NCBI GenBank assembly: GCA_021464525.1
Contig: JADRCO010000003.1
Span: forward strand, 1 to 64,000
Direction of reading: 5' to 3'
Source of the DNA: Rhizophagus sp. LPA8_4_AMF
Lineage: Eukaryota; Glomeromycota; Glomeromycetes; Glomerales; Glomeraceae
DNA: 64,000 nt
In this document: piece by piece, positions 62,146-64,000 of the stretch
Position numbering within the stretch: the first letter of the stretch is position 1
Layout: every line of letters begins with the position of its first letter
Made by a program: the position numbers and the translations under genes
The notes under the pieces: generated by a model
The model's database searches: none
The model's input: only the letters and a program-made list of their open reading frames with translations
Told to the model about the DNA's origin: nothing

Positions 62146-62569
62146 TATTAGTTCTTGCCATTTTTTTTCATAATAATTTGTAATTAAATAAGTTTATTAT
62201 CAATAAGAAAAAAAAATCATTATATAAAATACAATTTAGCTTTTAGAAGTTTAAATTTGCTAATACTTTGTTATATTGAAACATCACATAAATAATAAAC
62301 ATTATACAATAATAAATTAAAGGAATAATGTAATTTTGCCTATATAATTTAATTAAGACATATCTGAAGAATTGCATTCAATATTACTAAAAATGTGAAA
62401 AACTTACTAGAATGTGGGAAATTATAATTTTATGAAAGCAATTTTAAATAATAATTTATTAATAAAAAAAAGTCTCAAAATTTCACTTAAAAATCTCCAA
62501 ATGATTTTACTATAGAGCTACTCCTATGTTTGTGATCAGCGTGATTTTAGTCCCCAGTATCACATGCAC

Positions 62570-63179
62570 TATTCTTATTTATAAAAATTATTTTTATATT
62601 TTTAAGAACCCTGGAATATATCTGGAAAAGGTGATAAAATACAAAATGGGAAGATATTTTTGCAAGCACATATAATATCTCAAGAAAGAAAAAAAAATAA
62701 CAAATTGAAATAATTAAAAATAGAATTTTGTAGGATTTGAAGCATAGATTAGTATGACAAAAATATATTGGTACACAGAAGTAATCATAAAATGCATTAT
62801 GTTGTTTTAACATTTTTGATGTTAATTTTAGTTAAATACTTTATTATTATTATGACAATAGTAATTATCTTTTCTATATAACTATTATATTTTGTGTGTT
62901 AGATAAGAACTTTACAATTCAGTACAAGTTATATGTATAATGGGTTATCCTGCTACCGTTTTTATAAATTTATCAGCAGTTATACTTACATTAAAAGCAT
63001 TCAAAGAAGGAAAAAAAAAAATATTTTATCATTTTTATTATAAAACCCAATATTTTTTTAATTGTAAACAAAAAACTATTTCAACATATAGTTGCTACAA
63101 TCTATATAGATTTTTTATTCATAGCTCCTTATTTATATAATATTTTTATGTACATAATTTATATTTAATACTACATTTT
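62570..63179. other. Remaining inserted sequence
   Basis: AT-rich. The open frame 62940-63140 begins plausibly (MGYPATVFINLSAVILTLKA) but decays into low-complexity translation; no gene is called. Confidence 0.35.
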
Positions 63180-63405
63180 TAAGTTCATAGGTAAATTACT
63201 GCGCCATACGATTTTTGCATAATTGAATTTGATCTACTGATTAGGTACTATTGTACTTGCAATACGTTACATGAAAAATTGTGTGACGGAAAAGTTAATT
63301 TAAACAAAACGTTTTTAAAGGAACATACATATTTTTTTTTTAACTTCTAGAAAAATTGCGGAAAACTAAATTAATAAAAGTTCTGTAATAAAGAAGGTTA
63401 AAAAA
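63180..63405. repeat. Third copy of the tandem-unit 5' flank, second half
   Basis: Matches 51598-51830: gttcataggtaaattactgc, gtacttgcaatacgttac, gtgacggaaaagttaattt and acttctag. It leads directly to the next kinase start, so the flank split at 58850 resumes here. Confidence 0.8.
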
Positions 63406-64000
63406 ATGGAAGAAATTTCTAAGATAAAAGATTACATTGGCTGGTTAAATTATTCCATATCTGAGGAACATATTAGATACTATGAATATTCGGACTTTAC
63501 AAATATTCAACAAATAGGAAACGGTTCATATGGAACCGTTTTTTGCGTTAATTGGAAAAATTCCAATCGTCTTTACGCTTTAAAATCTTTTAACAATAAT
63601 GAAGAAACTCTTAAGGAAGTTGTAAAAGAGGTACGTTTTTTTAAAATTTTCAAGTAAATAGAATATTAGATTTTAATACTATTATTTTCCTACAGTTAAA
63701 ATTACTTCGGAGAGTTGATGATCATGAAAATATTATAAGATTCTATGGAATTACGAAAATGGAGGGTGGGTATTAGATATATTATTTATAATGAATGGGA
63801 TGATTTATTATTTTTCTTGTTTATACTAAAATTTTTTCTTTTAGATACAACTCATCAAACAAATAAGTATTCTCTAGTCCTAGAATATGCTAATAATGGT
63901 ACATTAAATACTTATTTAAATAAACATTTCAATAAACTTGAATGGAGTGACAAATATCGCTTAGCATTGCAAATGACAAGTGCCGTAGAATTTTTACATG
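63406..64000 (+). CDS. Protein kinase of the same family, cut by window end
   Basis: Exons 63406-63630, 63696-63765 and 63845 to the window end are open and in phase. [20 protein letters not shown] is close to the SUN-kinase start. The glycine loop is [12 protein letters not shown], the lysine is in ALKSF, followed by VVKEVRF at the exon end, [19 protein letters not shown] and [16 protein letters not shown]. Exon 2 has the same length (70 nt) as in the SUN-kinase. What follows the kinase lies beyond the window, so whether this copy carries TPR plus C-module or TM plus SUN cannot be told. Confidence 0.88.

Larger units (their letters stand above)
60110..62569. mobile_element. Long-TIR DNA element hosting nested insertions
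   Basis: The left arm (about 60110-60370) and right arm (about 62340-62569) are inverted repeats of roughly 230-260 bp. Shared words include CTAAAATCACGCTGAT, ACAAACATAGGAGTA, GGAGATTTTTAAGTGAAATT, TCACATTTTTAG and TTAATTAAATTAT. Arm similarity looks like 80-85% by eye. The interior is occupied by a Helitron and a hAT foldback. No transposase is seen. Long arms recall Mutator-like elements, but no target duplication is clear, so the family is open. Confidence 0.7.

Noticed and set aside
1-64000. CRISPR arrays, rRNA genes, replication origins
   Set aside because: No regularly spaced identical repeats with unique spacers, no rRNA core sequences and no origin-like structure were seen; the intron-rich genes show a eukaryotic nuclear genome.

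Overview
The window is nuclear DNA of an AT-rich, intron-rich fungus. Many short introns (about 50-110 nt, GT..AG, donors often gtaag/gtaat), genes for ECM29, PGS1, PRO1 and MTU1, and several lineage-type families (BTB-TLDc proteins, kinases with HRDLHxGN and YVDP-type activation loops, kinase/RING/TPR mosaics) fit an arbuscular mycorrhizal fungus of the Rhizophagus type (Glomeromycotina). The organism is an inference from style and gene content, not from a marker gene.

Layout. 0.9-5 kb (-): a six-exon RING plus TPR protein with a C-terminal module that recurs as fossils later in the window. 6.8-8.2 kb (+): a BTB-BACK-TLDc protein. 8.9-12.9 kb: a non-coding block of unusual composition, then extreme AT-rich sequence, then an unexplained stretch. 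12.9-14.8 kb (+): a membrane-anchored kinase. 15.2-15.7 kb: two MITE-like elements. 16.2-23.2 kb: mitochondrial IF-3 (-), a P450 (+) and a single-pass Ser/Pro-rich protein (+), with a perfect inverted-repeat MITE at 19.8 kb. 24.2-46.7 kb is a dense housekeeping block: an unrecognised, probably mitochondrial protein (-), PGS1 (-), ECM29 (+, about 31 exons), a small basic protein (-), PRO1 (+), a DnaJ-X chaperone (-), a small repeat protein (+) with a hAT MITE inside an intron, and MTU1 (-). PGS1/ECM29 and the small basic protein/PRO1 are divergent pairs with short shared promoters.

47.6-64 kb is accessory DNA: a decayed tandem array of kinase/RING-family genes. It holds a fossil helical-domain piece, a broken kinase, a fossil C-terminal module, one intact gene, another fossil C-terminal module, a 4-kb mobile-element complex (long-TIR element, Helitron and hAT foldback), and the start of a third kinase cut by the window edge. 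The intact gene (51.8-55.9 kb) encodes kinase, helical domain, RING, transmembrane segment and SUN domain in one reading frame. It is the most striking object here. Its relative at 0.9-5 kb has TPRs plus the C-terminal module where this gene has TM plus SUN, and a decayed copy of that C-terminal module still lies downstream. This suggests that a SUN domain replaced the original 3' end.

Many exon joins were worked out by hand by matching GT/AG sites to reading-frame phase. Where phases close exactly the models are firm; very small 5' exons and untranslated regions may be missed.
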